Source: Streptomyces sp. CT34 | GTDB taxonomy: Bacteria; Actinomycetota; Actinomycetes; Streptomycetales; Streptomycetaceae | DNA: 34,011 bases | Direction: 5' to 3' | NCBI RefSeq assembly: GCF_000805335.1 | Contig: NZ_KN708638.1 | Location: 3,339,018 to 3,373,028, forward strand | Part shown: one piece after another, positions 19,632 through 27,472 of the stretch | How positions within the stretch are numbered: the stretch's first letter is position 1 | How the letters are laid out: each line of letters begins with the position of its first letter | Notes under the pieces: generated by a model | Seen by the model: the letters and a program-made list of their open reading frames with translations, nothing else | Database searches by the model: none | Told to the model about the DNA's origin: nothing | Program-made: the position numbers and the translations under genes

Positions 19632-19851
19632 GTCGAGTGCTCTGCTTGAGCTTCTTGTCGATGTGGATGGCCAGGTCCATCGGCATTCCACACTCACCGC
19701 GCTCGATTCGGCTGAGCAGCGGGATGCCTCGATAGCTGCCTTCCACTAACTGTTCGAGCGTGAGTCCGGCCTGTTCCCGGAGGTAGCGCATCTCGGCGCC
19801 GTAGAAGCACGGGACGCTGGCCGAGGGATCGGCATCTTTGCGAGGGGGCAT
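19624..19851 (-). CDS. Truncated XRE-type (Scr1-like) regulator
   Basis: Only 75 residues, consisting of a helix-turn-helix domain: YGAEMRYLREQAGLTLEQLV then GIPLLSRIERGECGMPMDLA. Full-length Scr1-like proteins run to about 270-290 residues with a DUF5753 domain after this point; here the frame stops and DUF397 follows immediately, so the sensor domain is missing. Leu35 is encoded by TTA (19749-19747), the codon that requires bldA tRNA in streptomycetes, and nearby codons (TAT, CGA) are atypical. It could be a decayed gene or a functional mini-regulator. ATG 19851 has only a weak GGTGAG upstream. Confidence 0.72.
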   Translation of the reverse strand: MPPRKDADPSASVPCFYGAEMRYLREQAGLTLEQLVEGSYRGIPLLSRIERGECGMPMDLAIHIDKKLKQSTRLE

Positions 19852-20240
19852 AACTCACCGCCGCTACTTGCTGGTTGCCCGGTACAACGCGATTCCTCAG
19901 CACGCTGCGCCGCACGCTGCCACTGCGTGAGGAATTCGTCACAATGCGCACAGAAGGGGCGTTCACCGGGTCGTAGGTTTCCGCGACCCGGTGGACCGGG
20001 TCGCGGTGCGGCTCGACGTAAAGGCGTAAAGACCGGGGAAAGCCCCCTCCCAACCCCTCCTACCTCCCCGTCGTCCCACCACCCGGACGGGTGACATATG
20101 CCAACTCGGTTGGGATTGAGGAGGGTTGGGCGACATATGCTCGCCGCGTCACGTGCACCACCGCACACATGCTTCGGCCCCCGGCCGGGACTGGCATCCC
20201 GAACGAGGGCCTGACCAACAAGGAAGAAAGCACCTTCCCG
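19852..20240. promoter_or_regulatory. Divergent island control region rich in inverted repeats
   Basis: No convincing gene. It holds ATTCCTCA/TGAGGAAT (19892-19899, 19928-19935), a perfect 26-bp palindrome (19981-20006), a 14-bp palindrome CACCCGGACGGGTG (20080-20093), and the 8-mer GACATATG at 20093-20100 and 20132-20139. TTGGGA (20110-20115) and ACATAT (20133-20138), 17 bases apart, could be the promoter for the winged-helix gene to the right. The left part should hold the promoter of the truncated regulator. Confidence 0.5.
19981..20006. promoter_or_regulatory. 26-bp perfect palindrome, probable operator
   Basis: CCGCGACCCGGT-gg-ACCGGGTCGCGG has two perfect 12-bp arms and a 2-bp spacer. 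The core ACCGGGTCG also occurs once more as a direct copy at 19965-19973, so at least three half-sites lie within about 42 bp between two divergent DNA-binding proteins. The short spacer argues for a dimeric protein site over a transcript hairpin. Confidence 0.65.
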
Positions 20241-20282
20241 ATGGCTACCACCCAGGAAGAAAGCAGCAGCTTCCCGATGGCT
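20221..20282 (+). repeat. Duplicated segment carrying two candidate start codons
   Basis: AGGAAGAAAGCA...CTTCCCGATGGCT occurs twice (20221-20246 and 20254-20282), the second copy being three bases longer. Both ATGs are in the same frame. If read from further upstream, the copies encode KEESTFPMA and QEESSSFPMA. Confidence 0.7.
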
Positions 20283-21131
20283 CTTGAGAACCCTAGCGCG
20301 CCCTCGCCCGCCATGTCCCGCGTTCCCGCGCCGACTCCCTCGTCCGGAGTCATTCACGTCAACTCCCGTCACGCCAGCCGCTACACGGTGGTCGGCAACC
20401 ACCTCGCCCAGCACCGCGGGCTGACGCTCGTGGCGATCGGGCTCGCCGTGCACATCCAGTCGTTGCCCGCCGGGGCACGCATCGGCATCAAGTGCCTGAC
20501 CGCCCGCTTCCCGGAGAGCGAGGCCCGTATCGCCTCCGCACTGCGGGAGTTGGAGGCGGCCGGGTACCTGAAGCGCACGCGCGAGCGGCTGCCGAGCGGC
20601 CGGGTCGTGACGCGCACGGTCTCCTACAACCAGCCGGGCGCGGCCCCGTGCCCAGCGACCCGCCCCGCCCAACGGGCCCCGAGGCCGAAACGGGAACCCG
20701 GGCCGACGCCGACCCCGAAACCGACGCGTGCGCCGCTGCCCGCCCCACGCCGTTCCGATCCGGCACGTACGCGGACGGCCCACCGCATCCTCGTCGAGCT
20801 ACGGCGCGATGATCCACACCTACTGCTCTCCGAGGCGGATGTGGCGCGCCTCACCCCTGCCGTGGCCGCCTGGCTGGAACGCGAGGCGCCGCCCGACGCG
20901 GTACGCCGTACCCTCACCGCCAACCTGCCGCCCGGCCTCGGCAACCCGGCGGCCTTCCTCGCCCACCGCCTCACGGCGTCACTGCCGCCACCCCTCCCGG
21001 CCGCCGCCCCGGCACCCGCACGCCCGGACCCCCTCCAGACCTGCGACGGCTGCGAGCGCGCCTTCCGCGGCCTGCGACCAGGACTGTGCCGCGACTGCCG
21101 ACTCGACCTCATGGAGGTTTCCCGGCTATGA
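20241..21131 (+). CDS. Winged-helix DNA-binding protein with C-terminal zinc knuckle
   Basis: About 296 residues from this start. A winged-helix domain (HASRYTVVGNHLAQHRGLTL to LEAAGYLKRTRERLPSGRVV) is followed by a Pro/Arg-rich linker, a helical region (DDPHLLLSEADVARLTPAVA) and a C-terminal CDGC...CRDC motif likely to bind zinc. The architecture resembles regulators or replication-associated proteins common in streptomycete accessory DNA; function is unknown. The start is uncertain: in-frame ATGs at 20241, 20277 and 20313 and a GTG at 20091 are possible. The first two lie in a duplicated segment. The stop overlaps the next start (ATGA), so it is coupled to the Uma2 gene. Confidence 0.78.
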   Translation: MATTQEESSSFPMALENPSAPSPAMSRVPAPTPSSGVIHVNSRHASRYTVVGNHLAQHRGLTLVAIGLAVHIQSLPAGARIGIKCLTARFPESEARIASALRELEAAGYLKRTRERLPSGRVVTRTVSYNQPGAAPCPATRPAQRAPRPKREPGPTPTPKPTRAPLPAPRRSDPARTRTAHRILVELRRDDPHLLLSEADVARLTPAVAAWLEREAPPDAVRRTLTANLPPGLGNPAAFLAHRLTASLPPPLPAAAPAPARPDPLQTCDGCERAFRGLRPGLCRDCRLDLMEVSRL

Positions 21132-21703
21132 CCACCCCGGCAGGCACCCCGCTTCGTTACCGAGCGATGCGCGACGCCGTCGAGCAGATCCAGGACTCCG
21201 TTCCCGGCAAGTTGGAAGTCACCGGGGCAGGCATCGTGCACGACCTGGTATCGCCCGTAGGGCCTCACGAGCTGACGAGGGCCCGGGTCAGCCGGCGTCT
21301 GGAGAAGGTGATGCCGGACGGCCTCGTGGCCCACACCGGGACTCCGGACGTGGAGGCCGAGTCCCACGGGATCATGCGGCGCCCCGACGTGATGGTCATC
21401 GCCGAGGCCGACATGGCGGGCCCGGGGTCATTCGCCCCCCATACCCTCGTCGCCGCCGTCGAGGTCGTCTCCATGTCCAACCCGGACAACGACTGGGTCG
21501 GCAAGATCCGGGATTACCCCCTGCTCGGGATTCCGCTCTACGTGATCTTCGATCCCCGCACGGGAACGGGCGCGGTCTTCTCCGACATCCATCCGACGCC
21601 GGAAGGCCCTCGGTACGCCACCCGCAAGGACTTCGTCTACGGCGAGGACGTCACCATCGCCGAGTGGACGATCTCGACGGACGGCCTGCCGCGCTACGCC
21701 TGA
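21128..21703 (+). CDS. Uma2 family (DUF820) PD-(D/E)XK endonuclease, second copy
   Basis: Predicted nuclease of 191 residues. Motifs in order: LEVTGAGIVHDLVSP (Glu30), RRPDVMVI (Asp87), AAVEVVSMSN (Glu112), then WVGKIRDYPLLGIPLYVIFD with Lys126. It is clearly the same family as the protein at 18856 but diverged along its whole length, so the pair is not a recent duplication. The ATG overlaps the stop of the winged-helix gene by 4 bases, linking expression. A GGAGG lies about 10 bases upstream. It is convergent with ispE; the two stops are 11 bases apart. Target unknown. Confidence 0.88.
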   Translation: MTTPAGTPLRYRAMRDAVEQIQDSVPGKLEVTGAGIVHDLVSPVGPHELTRARVSRRLEKVMPDGLVAHTGTPDVEAESHGIMRRPDVMVIAEADMAGPGSFAPHTLVAAVEVVSMSNPDNDWVGKIRDYPLLGIPLYVIFDPRTGTGAVFSDIHPTPEGPRYATRKDFVYGEDVTIAEWTISTDGLPRYA

Positions 21704-21714
21704 CGCACGGCGGT

Positions 21715-22668
21715 TCAGCCGTCCGTGAGGACCGTCGCACCGGCCGCCGGCCCGGCCGCCGTACGCGCCGTCCGGCAGGTGCCCGACGCGCGCAGCGCCG
21801 CGGCGACCCGCTCGGCGTCATCGGCGTTCGCCGCCAGGAACGCCGTCGTCGGGCCGGAGCCCGAGACCAGCGCCGCCAGGGCCCCGGCCGCCGTACCGGC
21901 CGCGAGGGTGGCGGTCAGCGAGGGGCGGAGGGAGACCGCGGCGGGCTGGAGGTCGTTGCTCAAGGACGCGGCGAGGGCGGCGGCGTCGCCGGTGCGCAGG
22001 GCGTCCAGGAGAGCCGGGGACGGCTCCGGGTCGGGGATGGTCGCGGTGGTCGCGCCGAGGCCCGACGCGTCGCGGAGGCGGTCGCACTCCTTGTAGACGG
22101 CGGGGGTGGACAGGCCGCCGTCGGCGACCGCGAAGACCCAGTGGAAGGTGCCGCCGACGGGCAGCGGCTCCAGCAGTTCGCCGCGGCCCCGGCCGAGGGC
22201 CGCGCCGCCGACCAGGCTGAACGGCACGTCGCTGCCCAACTCGGCGCAGAGGGTGAGGAGTTCGGACCGGCTCGTCCTCGTGCCCCAGAGGGTGTCGCAG
22301 GCCAGGAGTGCGGCGGCGGCGTCCGCGCTGCCGCCGGCCATGCCGCCGGCGACCGGGATGTCCTTGGCGATGTGGAGGCGGACGGCGGGGTCCAGGCCGT
22401 GGCGGGACGCCAGCGCGCGGGCGGCGCGGGCCGCGAGGTTGGTCTCGTCCAGCGGGACCTGGTCGGCGTCCGGGCCGGTGCAGGTGAGCGTCAGGGTGTC
22501 GGCGGGGGTGACGGTGACCTCGTCGTGGAGGCCGACGGCCAGGAAGACGTTGGCCAGGTCGTGGAAGCCGTCCGGCCGCCGACCGCCGACCGCGAGCTGG
22601 ACGTTGACCTTGGCGGGGACGCGGACGGTGACGCCCTCGGGAGCGTTGTCGGGAGCGTTGCGGGTCAT
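21715..22668 (-). CDS. ispE: 4-diphosphocytidyl-2-C-methyl-D-erythritol kinase
   Basis: GHMP kinase of 317 residues acting in the MEP route to isoprenoids. It phosphorylates CDP-methylerythritol at the 2-hydroxyl with ATP. Signatures are [22 protein letters not shown] at the N terminus (catalytic Lys20), the ATP motif [30 protein letters not shown], and the C-terminal [13 protein letters not shown] 22668 overlaps the stop of rsmA (ATGA). It is the last gene of the rpf-rsmA-ispE set, an order shared with other actinobacteria. Confidence 0.96.
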   Translation of the reverse strand: MTRNAPDNAPEGVTVRVPAKVNVQLAVGGRRPDGFHDLANVFLAVGLHDEVTVTPADTLTLTCTGPDADQVPLDETNLAARAARALASRHGLDPAVRLHIAKDIPVAGGMAGGSADAAAALLACDTLWGTRTSRSELLTLCAELGSDVPFSLVGGAALGRGRGELLEPLPVGGTFHWVFAVADGGLSTPAVYKECDRLRDASGLGATTATIPDPEPSPALLDALRTGDAAALAASLSNDLQPAAVSLRPSLTATLAAGTAAGALAALVSGSGPTTAFLAANADDAERVAAALRASGTCRTARTAAGPAAGATVLTDG

Positions 22669-23573
22669 CGGGCGGTCTCCTCGTCGGGGGCGGACGCCGT
22701 GACCGGGGCGTGCTCGGCGATGGCGATGAACTCCTCGACCGTGAGGGATTCGCCGCGCGCCCGGGGGGAGACGCCGGCGGCCACGAGGGCGGCCTCGGCG
22801 GCGGGGGCGGAGCCCGCCCAGCCGGCCAGCGCGGCCCGCAGCGTCTTGCGGCGCTGGGCGAACGCGGCGTCGACGACGGCGAAGACCTCCTGGCGGGAGG
22901 CGGTCGTCGGGAACGGTTCGGGGCGGCGGACCAGCGAGACCAGGCCGGAGTCGACGTTGGGGGCCGGCCAGAAGACGTTGCGGCCGATGGCACCGGCGCG
23001 CTTGACCTCGGCGTACCAGTTGGCCTTGACCGACGGGACGCCGTAGACCTTGTTGCCGGGGCGGGCGGCGAGCCGGTCGGCGACCTCGGCCTGGACCATG
23101 ACCAGGGTGCGTTCGATGGTCGGGAACTGCTCCAGCATGTGCAGCAGTACCGGGACGGCCACGTTGTAGGGGAGGTTGGCGACCAGGGCGGTGGGGGCCG
23201 GGCCGGGCAGTTCGGTGACCCGCATCGCGTCGCTGTGGACGAGGGCGAAGCGGTCGGCGCGCTCCGGCATCCGGGCCGCGACGGTGGCCGGCAGGGCCGC
23301 CGCCAGCACGTCGTCGATCTCCACGGCGGTGACCCGGTCGGCGGCCTCCAGCAGGGCCAGGGTCAGCGAGCCCAGTCCGGGGCCGACCTCGACGACGACG
23401 TCGTCGGGCCGGACGTCGGCGGTCCGGACGATCCGGCGGACGGTGTTGGCGTCGATGACGAAGTTCTGGCCGCGCTGCTTGGTGGGGCGTACGCCCAGCG
23501 CCTCGGCCAGTTCCCGGACATCGGCGGGGCCCAGCAGCGGGCCGGGCTCGTCGGTGGTCTTGCTGTCGCTCAC
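22665..23573 (-). CDS. rsmA: 16S rRNA dimethyladenosine transferase
   Basis: Also known as KsgA, 302 residues. It dimethylates two adjacent adenosines in the 3' hairpin of 16S rRNA during 30S assembly. Motifs: [19 protein letters not shown] at the N terminus, SAM motif [12 protein letters not shown], motif [13 protein letters not shown] with the catalytic NLPY, and [18 protein letters not shown]. The GTG start overlaps the TGA of the upstream rpf gene and its own stop overlaps the ispE start, so the three genes are translationally coupled. Confidence 0.97.
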   Translation of the reverse strand: MSDSKTTDEPGPLLGPADVRELAEALGVRPTKQRGQNFVIDANTVRRIVRTADVRPDDVVVEVGPGLGSLTLALLEAADRVTAVEIDDVLAAALPATVAARMPERADRFALVHSDAMRVTELPGPAPTALVANLPYNVAVPVLLHMLEQFPTIERTLVMVQAEVADRLAARPGNKVYGVPSVKANWYAEVKRAGAIGRNVFWPAPNVDSGLVSLVRRPEPFPTTASRQEVFAVVDAAFAQRRKTLRAALAGWAGSAPAAEAALVAAGVSPRARGESLTVEEFIAIAEHAPVTASAPDEETAR

Positions 23574-24733
23574 CCGTGCAGCTTACGGCCGCACACCGGC
23601 CACGGGCTCGCGCCCCGGGTGACGTAGAGCTTCTTGGCCCGGAAGGTCTGCTCGTCGGCGGGGGCGTCCTGGGGGCGGCCGGTGCCGCCGAGCCCGCGCC
23701 AGGTCGAGACGTCGAACTGGTAGAGCCCGCCGTAGGTGCCGGACGCGTCGACGGCGTCCGGCCGCCCGCCCGCCTCGCACTCGGCCAGCGCGCGCCACGA
23801 GAGGTGCTCGGCGCCGCGGACGGAGGTGGGCAGCGCCTTGGTCCCGATGTGCACGATCTGCGGGCGCGGGGTGCGGACGACGTCGGTGTCCACCGGCTTG
23901 GGCTTCAGCTTGACGCCGTTGACGGTGTCGAGCCGGTAGGTGACGCGCCGTACGCCGGGTACGCCCTGCTGGACGACCACCTCGGTGCCGCGCGGCAGAT
24001 CCGGGTCCGGCTTCTTGACCGTACGGAACGTGATGGGCTCCTCGCGGACCTCCTTGGTGCCGGTGATCCGCAGCACGGAGACGGTCTGGCCCTCGCGCGG
24101 GAAGCTGTCCGGCGGCACCGAGGTGGTGTCGTGGTCGCGCAGCGCCAGGCCGGCCTGCGCCAGCGCCTCGCGGACGGTGGCCGCGTTGGTGCGGACGTGG
24201 AACTCGCGGCCGTCGGCGACGAAGACCACCGAGCGTTCGGTGCGCACCGCCAGTTCCAGGCCGTGCCGGCCGATGTGCTGGGAGCGGGCGGTGGAGAGGT
24301 AGGCGCCCTCGGCGCGGACGCCGAGCTGGCGCAGCGCCCCGTCGACGGTGTCGGCGGTGGTCCACACCTGGCGGCGCTGGCCGTCGATGGTGAGCATGAG
24401 CGGGCGGCCGTGCCGGACGGCGACCTTGTCGCCGCTGCCCAGGCCGGTGCCGGGGGCGGGGGCGACGATGTCGTGGCCGCCGACGTCCAGGTCCTCGTCG
24501 GCGAGCAGTTCGTCGACGTCGTCGGCGAAGGTGTGCAGGGTGCGCGGGGTGCCGTCGACGCTGAGCTTGATCACCTTGTCGTGCGCGACGAAGGCCGTGG
24601 TGCCGCCGGCGAGGAAGGCGACGACCAGGGCGCGGGGCACCAACCGGCGCAGCGTCTCGGGCGACTCGCCGGTGCGCCGGCGCCGGCGGCTGCCGCCGCG
24701 CGCGGCGCGATGGCTGCTCTGCGAAGGACTCAC
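23570..24733 (-). CDS. Resuscitation-promoting factor, RpfB-like
   Basis: Secreted or membrane-anchored muralytic protein of 387 residues. A basic N terminus (SRRRRRTGE) precedes one hydrophobic segment (about 32-50), then three DUF348 repeats (about 53-100, 110-155, 166-210), a G5 domain (about 215-290) and an Rpf transglycosylase-like domain (about 310-387). That domain contains [11 protein letters not shown] with the catalytic Glu and [17 protein letters not shown]. Rpf proteins cleave peptidoglycan and help dormant cells or spores resume growth. GTG 24733 has GGTGGAG close upstream. Transcription probably starts about 40 bases further upstream; the stop overlaps rsmA. Confidence 0.95.
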   Translation of the reverse strand: MSPSQSSHRAARGGSRRRRRTGESPETLRRLVPRALVVAFLAGGTTAFVAHDKVIKLSVDGTPRTLHTFADDVDELLADEDLDVGGHDIVAPAPGTGLGSGDKVAVRHGRPLMLTIDGQRRQVWTTADTVDGALRQLGVRAEGAYLSTARSQHIGRHGLELAVRTERSVVFVADGREFHVRTNAATVREALAQAGLALRDHDTTSVPPDSFPREGQTVSVLRITGTKEVREEPITFRTVKKPDPDLPRGTEVVVQQGVPGVRRVTYRLDTVNGVKLKPKPVDTDVVRTPRPQIVHIGTKALPTSVRGAEHLSWRALAECEAGGRPDAVDASGTYGGLYQFDVSTWRGLGGTGRPQDAPADEQTFRAKKLYVTRGASPWPVCGRKLHG

Positions 24734-24780
24734 AACGCTCCACCTGCCACGGGTGTCGTCCGGAAACCGGTCAACGGCGG

Positions 24781-24810
24781 AATGTAGCGGAGCGGCGGCT
24801 ACTCTCCCAA
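24781..24810 (-). promoter_or_regulatory. Putative rpf operon promoter
   Basis: On the minus strand TTGGGA (24810-24805) and TACATT (24786-24781) are separated by 18 bases in the 111-base gap between tatD and rpf. The start of transcription would be near 24774, leaving a leader of about 40 bases, too short for a c-di-AMP riboswitch of the kind found before some other rpf genes. Confidence 0.5.
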
Positions 24811-24844
24811 GTCGGACGGTGACGGAGTGTATCCGTTTCGGGGC

Positions 24845-25720
24845 TCAATACCCGAAGGCGCGGGCGGAGTTGGCGGCGATCGCCGAGGCCAGCGCGTCCT
24901 CGTGCATTCCCTTGACGGCGGCCATCGCGCGGACGGTGAGCGGGATCAGATACGGAGCGTTGGCCCGTCCGCGGTACGGCGCGGGGGTGAGGAAGGGTGC
25001 GTCGGTCTCGACGAGCAGCAGCTCGGGCGGGGCGACGGCGAGCGCGTCGCGCAGCGGCCGGGCGTTCTTGAACGTGATGTTGCCCGCGAAGGACAGGAAG
25101 TAGCCGGCCTCGGCGCAGGTCCTGGCCATCGCGGCGTCGCCGGAGAAGCAGTGGAAGACGACCCGGTCGGGTGCGCCCTCCTCGCGCAGGATGCGCAGCA
25201 CGTCGTCGTGGGCCTCGCGGTCGTGGATGACCAGGGCCTTGCCGTGCCGCTTGGCGATCTCGATGTGGGCGCGGAAGGACCGCTGCTGGGCGGCGGTGCC
25301 CTCGGGGCCGGTGCGGAAGTAGTCCAGGCCGGTCTCGCCGACGCCGCGGACCTCGGGGCGGGCGGCCAGCGCGTCGATCTCGGCGAGCGCGGCGTCCAGT
25401 GCGGCGTCGCCGCCGGCCTCGCGCGCGCCCTGGCGCGACCAGCCGTCGGGGTCGCCGAGGACGATCCGGGGCGCTTCGTTGGGGTGCAGGGCGACGGCGG
25501 CGTGCACGTCCGCGTGCGCGGCGGCGGTCTCCGCGGCCCAGCGCGAGCCGTTCACGTCGCAGCCCACCTGGACGAGGGTGGTCACCCCGACCGCGGCGGC
25601 CTCGGCCAGCGCCGCCTCGACGGTGGTTTCCTGCATGTCCAGGTGGGTGTGCGAGTCCGCGACCGGCACCCGGAGCGGTTCGGGCGGCGGGGGCGGGGTG
25701 TCTTTGTCCTGCGGGTCCAT
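24845..25720 (-). CDS. tatD: TatD family metal-dependent DNase
   Basis: TIM-barrel hydrolase of 291 residues. Metal ligands are visible in HTHLD (His24, His26), GETGLDY, VIHDREA, VFHCFSG and ETDAPFLTP. TatD proteins are 3'-5' exonucleases involved in DNA repair or degradation. The 15 N-terminal residues are Pro-rich. It lies between a zinc-ribbon gene (33 bases upstream, probably cotranscribed) and rpf. tatD next to rpfB, ksgA and ispE is a known actinobacterial arrangement. Confidence 0.95.
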   Translation of the reverse strand: MDPQDKDTPPPPPEPLRVPVADSHTHLDMQETTVEAALAEAAAVGVTTLVQVGCDVNGSRWAAETAAAHADVHAAVALHPNEAPRIVLGDPDGWSRQGAREAGGDAALDAALAEIDALAARPEVRGVGETGLDYFRTGPEGTAAQQRSFRAHIEIAKRHGKALVIHDREAHDDVLRILREEGAPDRVVFHCFSGDAAMARTCAEAGYFLSFAGNITFKNARPLRDALAVAPPELLLVETDAPFLTPAPYRGRANAPYLIPLTVRAMAAVKGMHEDALASAIAANSARAFGY

Positions 25721-25753
25721 GGCCGCGATCCTACGAGGACCGCGGCCCGGTCC

Positions 25754-26248
25754 TCACTTGCGGTGGTGCTGGAAGGGGTGCAGCAGATCGGAGAGGTGCC
25801 AGTGGTGGTGCCGGCGCGGCTCGGCGGCGCTGCCGGCGCCCTCGGACTCGGCGGGGTGCGCGGCCTCGTCGGCCTTGCCGCCCTTCGCGCTCCGGGCGCT
25901 CTTGGCGGCGCCGTGCGGGCGCTCGTGCATGCTGGCCATCGCCTGGGAGACCATGGATACCTGTCCGGAGCGCATGATGCGGACGACATGGCCGCCACAG
26001 TTCAGGCACGTGGGCCGGGTCAACGGGGACGGGACGCGCTGGCCGTCCGCGAAGTAGACGACATGCATCTCGCCCTTGCCGTCCACCTGATGCTCGATCT
26101 CGTACGCCTGCTCCCAGCCGTGGCCGCAGCTCATGCACGCGAAGGAGTACGCCTCGCGGGCCGCCGGCTCGGGCCGGGGGTGGGGAGGAAATCCGCTGGT
26201 GGACGCGCCGGTGGTGCCCGTTGCGGTGGTCTTCATGATGTCGCTCAT
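25754..26248 (-). CDS. Zinc-ribbon protein of unknown function
   Basis: Protein of 164 residues with two CxxC knuckles, FACMSCGHGW (about 37-46) and PTCLNCGGHVV (about 79-89), separated by a beta-rich stretch (EIEHQVDGKGEMHVVYFADG). This gives a four-Cys zinc site. The C-terminal half is low-complexity, ending in a His-rich tail (RRHHHWHLSDLLHPFQHHRK) that might bind additional metal. ATG 26248 is preceded by GAGGAG. No catalytic motif is recognisable. It lies 33 bases upstream of tatD. Confidence 0.8.
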   Translation of the reverse strand: MSDIMKTTATGTTGASTSGFPPHPRPEPAAREAYSFACMSCGHGWEQAYEIEHQVDGKGEMHVVYFADGQRVPSPLTRPTCLNCGGHVVRIMRSGQVSMVSQAMASMHERPHGAAKSARSAKGGKADEAAHPAESEGAGSAAEPRRHHHWHLSDLLHPFQHHRK

Positions 26249-26258
26249 GTGCGCTCCT

Positions 26259-26298
26259 CTTGTCCGCTGGACAAGCCTTCCGGGACCGAACGTCCCGG
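26259..26298 (-). promoter_or_regulatory. Two perfect hairpins in the leader of the zinc-ribbon gene
   Basis: CTTGTCC-gct-GGACAAG (26259-26275) adjoins the ribosome-binding site and CCGGGAC-cgaac-GTCCCGG (26280-26298) lies 4 bases further upstream. Each has perfect 7-bp arms. They could be protein sites or RNA structures controlling translation; the sequence alone does not decide. Confidence 0.55.
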
Positions 26299-26374
26299 TT
26301 CCCAGTGGACGCCTTTCACGGCGGGAACGCAGCTGACCTGCTGCCTATTGGCCCAGATTTGGCAGGTCGTAGGA

Positions 26375-26465
26375 AAAACGCACCCCAGCGGGCCTGATCG
26401 CTTTACCTTCGAGGCCAGCCGTTTACCTTCCATCGAGTCGGATCAGGCCCGTGGGCTGCGGTTTT
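26375..26465 (-). terminator. Large stem-loop after rsmI, with T run
   Basis: CGGGCCTGATC (26389-26399) pairs with GATCAGGCCCG (26441-26451), and AAAAC/GTTTT extends the base with bulges. The 41-base loop contains TTTACCTTC twice, 20 bases apart (26402-26410, 26422-26430). Read on the minus strand it begins 25 bases after the rsmI stop and is followed by GTTTTT, which fits a terminator. The loop is unusually long. Confidence 0.5.
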
Positions 26466-26489
26466 ACGCTCTCCCGAGCGGGTCGACGC

Positions 26490-27374
26490 TCAGCCGGGCG
26501 TGCCCGGACCGGCGTTCCCCGCTTCGCCCCGCCCGGCGTTCTTTGCCGCCACCACCGCGTCGAAGACCTCCCGCTTGGGGATGCCGGCCGCCGCCGCGAC
26601 CGCCGCGATGGCCTCCTTGCGCCGCTCCCCCGCCTCCTCGCGAATCCGCACCCGGCGCACCAGCTCCGCGGCGTCCAGGTCCTGCGGCCCGCTCTCCGGG
26701 GCGCCCTCGACGACGACGGTGATCTCCCCGCGGACGCCCTCGGCCGCCCACGGCGCCAGCTCGCCCAGCGGCCCCCGCTTGACCTCCTCGTACGTCTTGG
26801 TCAGCTCCCGGCAGACGGCGGCCCGGCGGTCCGCGCCGAAGACCTCGGCCATCGCGGCGAGGGTGTCGTCCAGCCGGTGCGGCGCCTCGAAATAGACCAG
26901 GGTGCGGCGCTCGCCGGCGACCTCGCGCAGCCGGGAGAGCCGCTCGCCCGCCTTGCGGGGCAGGAAGCCCTCGAAGCAGAACCGGTCCACCGGCAGCCCG
27001 GAGACCGCGAGCGCGGTCAGTACGGCGCTGGGCCCGGGGACGGCGGTGACCTTGATGCCGCGCTCGACGGCGGCGGCGACCAGGCGGTAGCCGGGGTCGG
27101 AGACGGACGGCATCCCGGCGTCGGTGACCAGCAGCACCCGCGCGCCGCCGGCCAGCGCATCGGCCAGCTCGGGGGTGCGGGCGGCCTCGTTGCCCTCAAA
27201 GTACGAGACGATCCGGCCCGCGGGGTGCACGTCCAGCGCCTGGGTCAGCCGGCGCAGCCGCCGGGTGTCCTCGGCGGCGATCACATCGGCGGCGGCGAGC
27301 TCGGTGGCGAGCCGCGGCGGGGCGTCCGCGATCTCGCCGATGGGCGTCCCTGCAAGTACCAGCGTTCCAGTCAC
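26490..27374 (-). CDS. rsmI: 16S rRNA 2'-O-methyltransferase
   Basis: Tetrapyrrole-methylase-fold enzyme of 294 residues that 2'-O-methylates C1402 (E. coli numbering) of 16S rRNA in the decoding centre. Signatures: LVLAGTPIGEIADAPPRLAT at the N terminus, IAAEDTRRLRRL, LLVTDAGMPSVSDPGYRLV, VPGPSAVLTALAVSGLP and FCFEGFLPRKAGER. GTG 27374 is chosen because GGGAGG precedes it by about 7 bases; the open frame extends further upstream without support. It is divergent from the Pmt gene. Confidence 0.96.
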   Translation of the reverse strand: MTGTLVLAGTPIGEIADAPPRLATELAAADVIAAEDTRRLRRLTQALDVHPAGRIVSYFEGNEAARTPELADALAGGARVLLVTDAGMPSVSDPGYRLVAAAVERGIKVTAVPGPSAVLTALAVSGLPVDRFCFEGFLPRKAGERLSRLREVAGERRTLVYFEAPHRLDDTLAAMAEVFGADRRAAVCRELTKTYEEVKRGPLGELAPWAAEGVRGEITVVVEGAPESGPQDLDAAELVRRVRIREEAGERRKEAIAAVAAAAGIPKREVFDAVVAAKNAGRGEAGNAGPGTPG

Positions 27375-27459
27375 CCGCCCATCCTCCCAGGGTCGGACGG
27401 TGCACCGACGCGGTGGCACCGGCCGGCGGCGCTCCCCGTCGCTCCACAGGCCGCTTCCC

Positions 27460-27465
27460 TACGAT
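27460..27465 (+). promoter_or_regulatory. -10 element for a leaderless pmt transcript
   Basis: TACGAT ends 7 bases before the GTG at 27473, placing transcription start at or next to that codon. This hexamer is a good match to TAnnnT. No clear -35 was found. Confidence 0.45.
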
Positions 27466-27472
27466 GGGCCGG

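Noticed and set aside
19852..20000. Small minus-strand protein with a CAHCDEF-like segment upstream of the truncated regulator
   Set aside because: The frame has no suitable start and runs on into the regulator gene in another frame without a stop.
24734..24844. c-di-AMP (ydaO-type) riboswitch before rpf
   Set aside because: Only 111 bases separate tatD and rpf, the predicted leader is about 40 bases, and no matching fold is visible.
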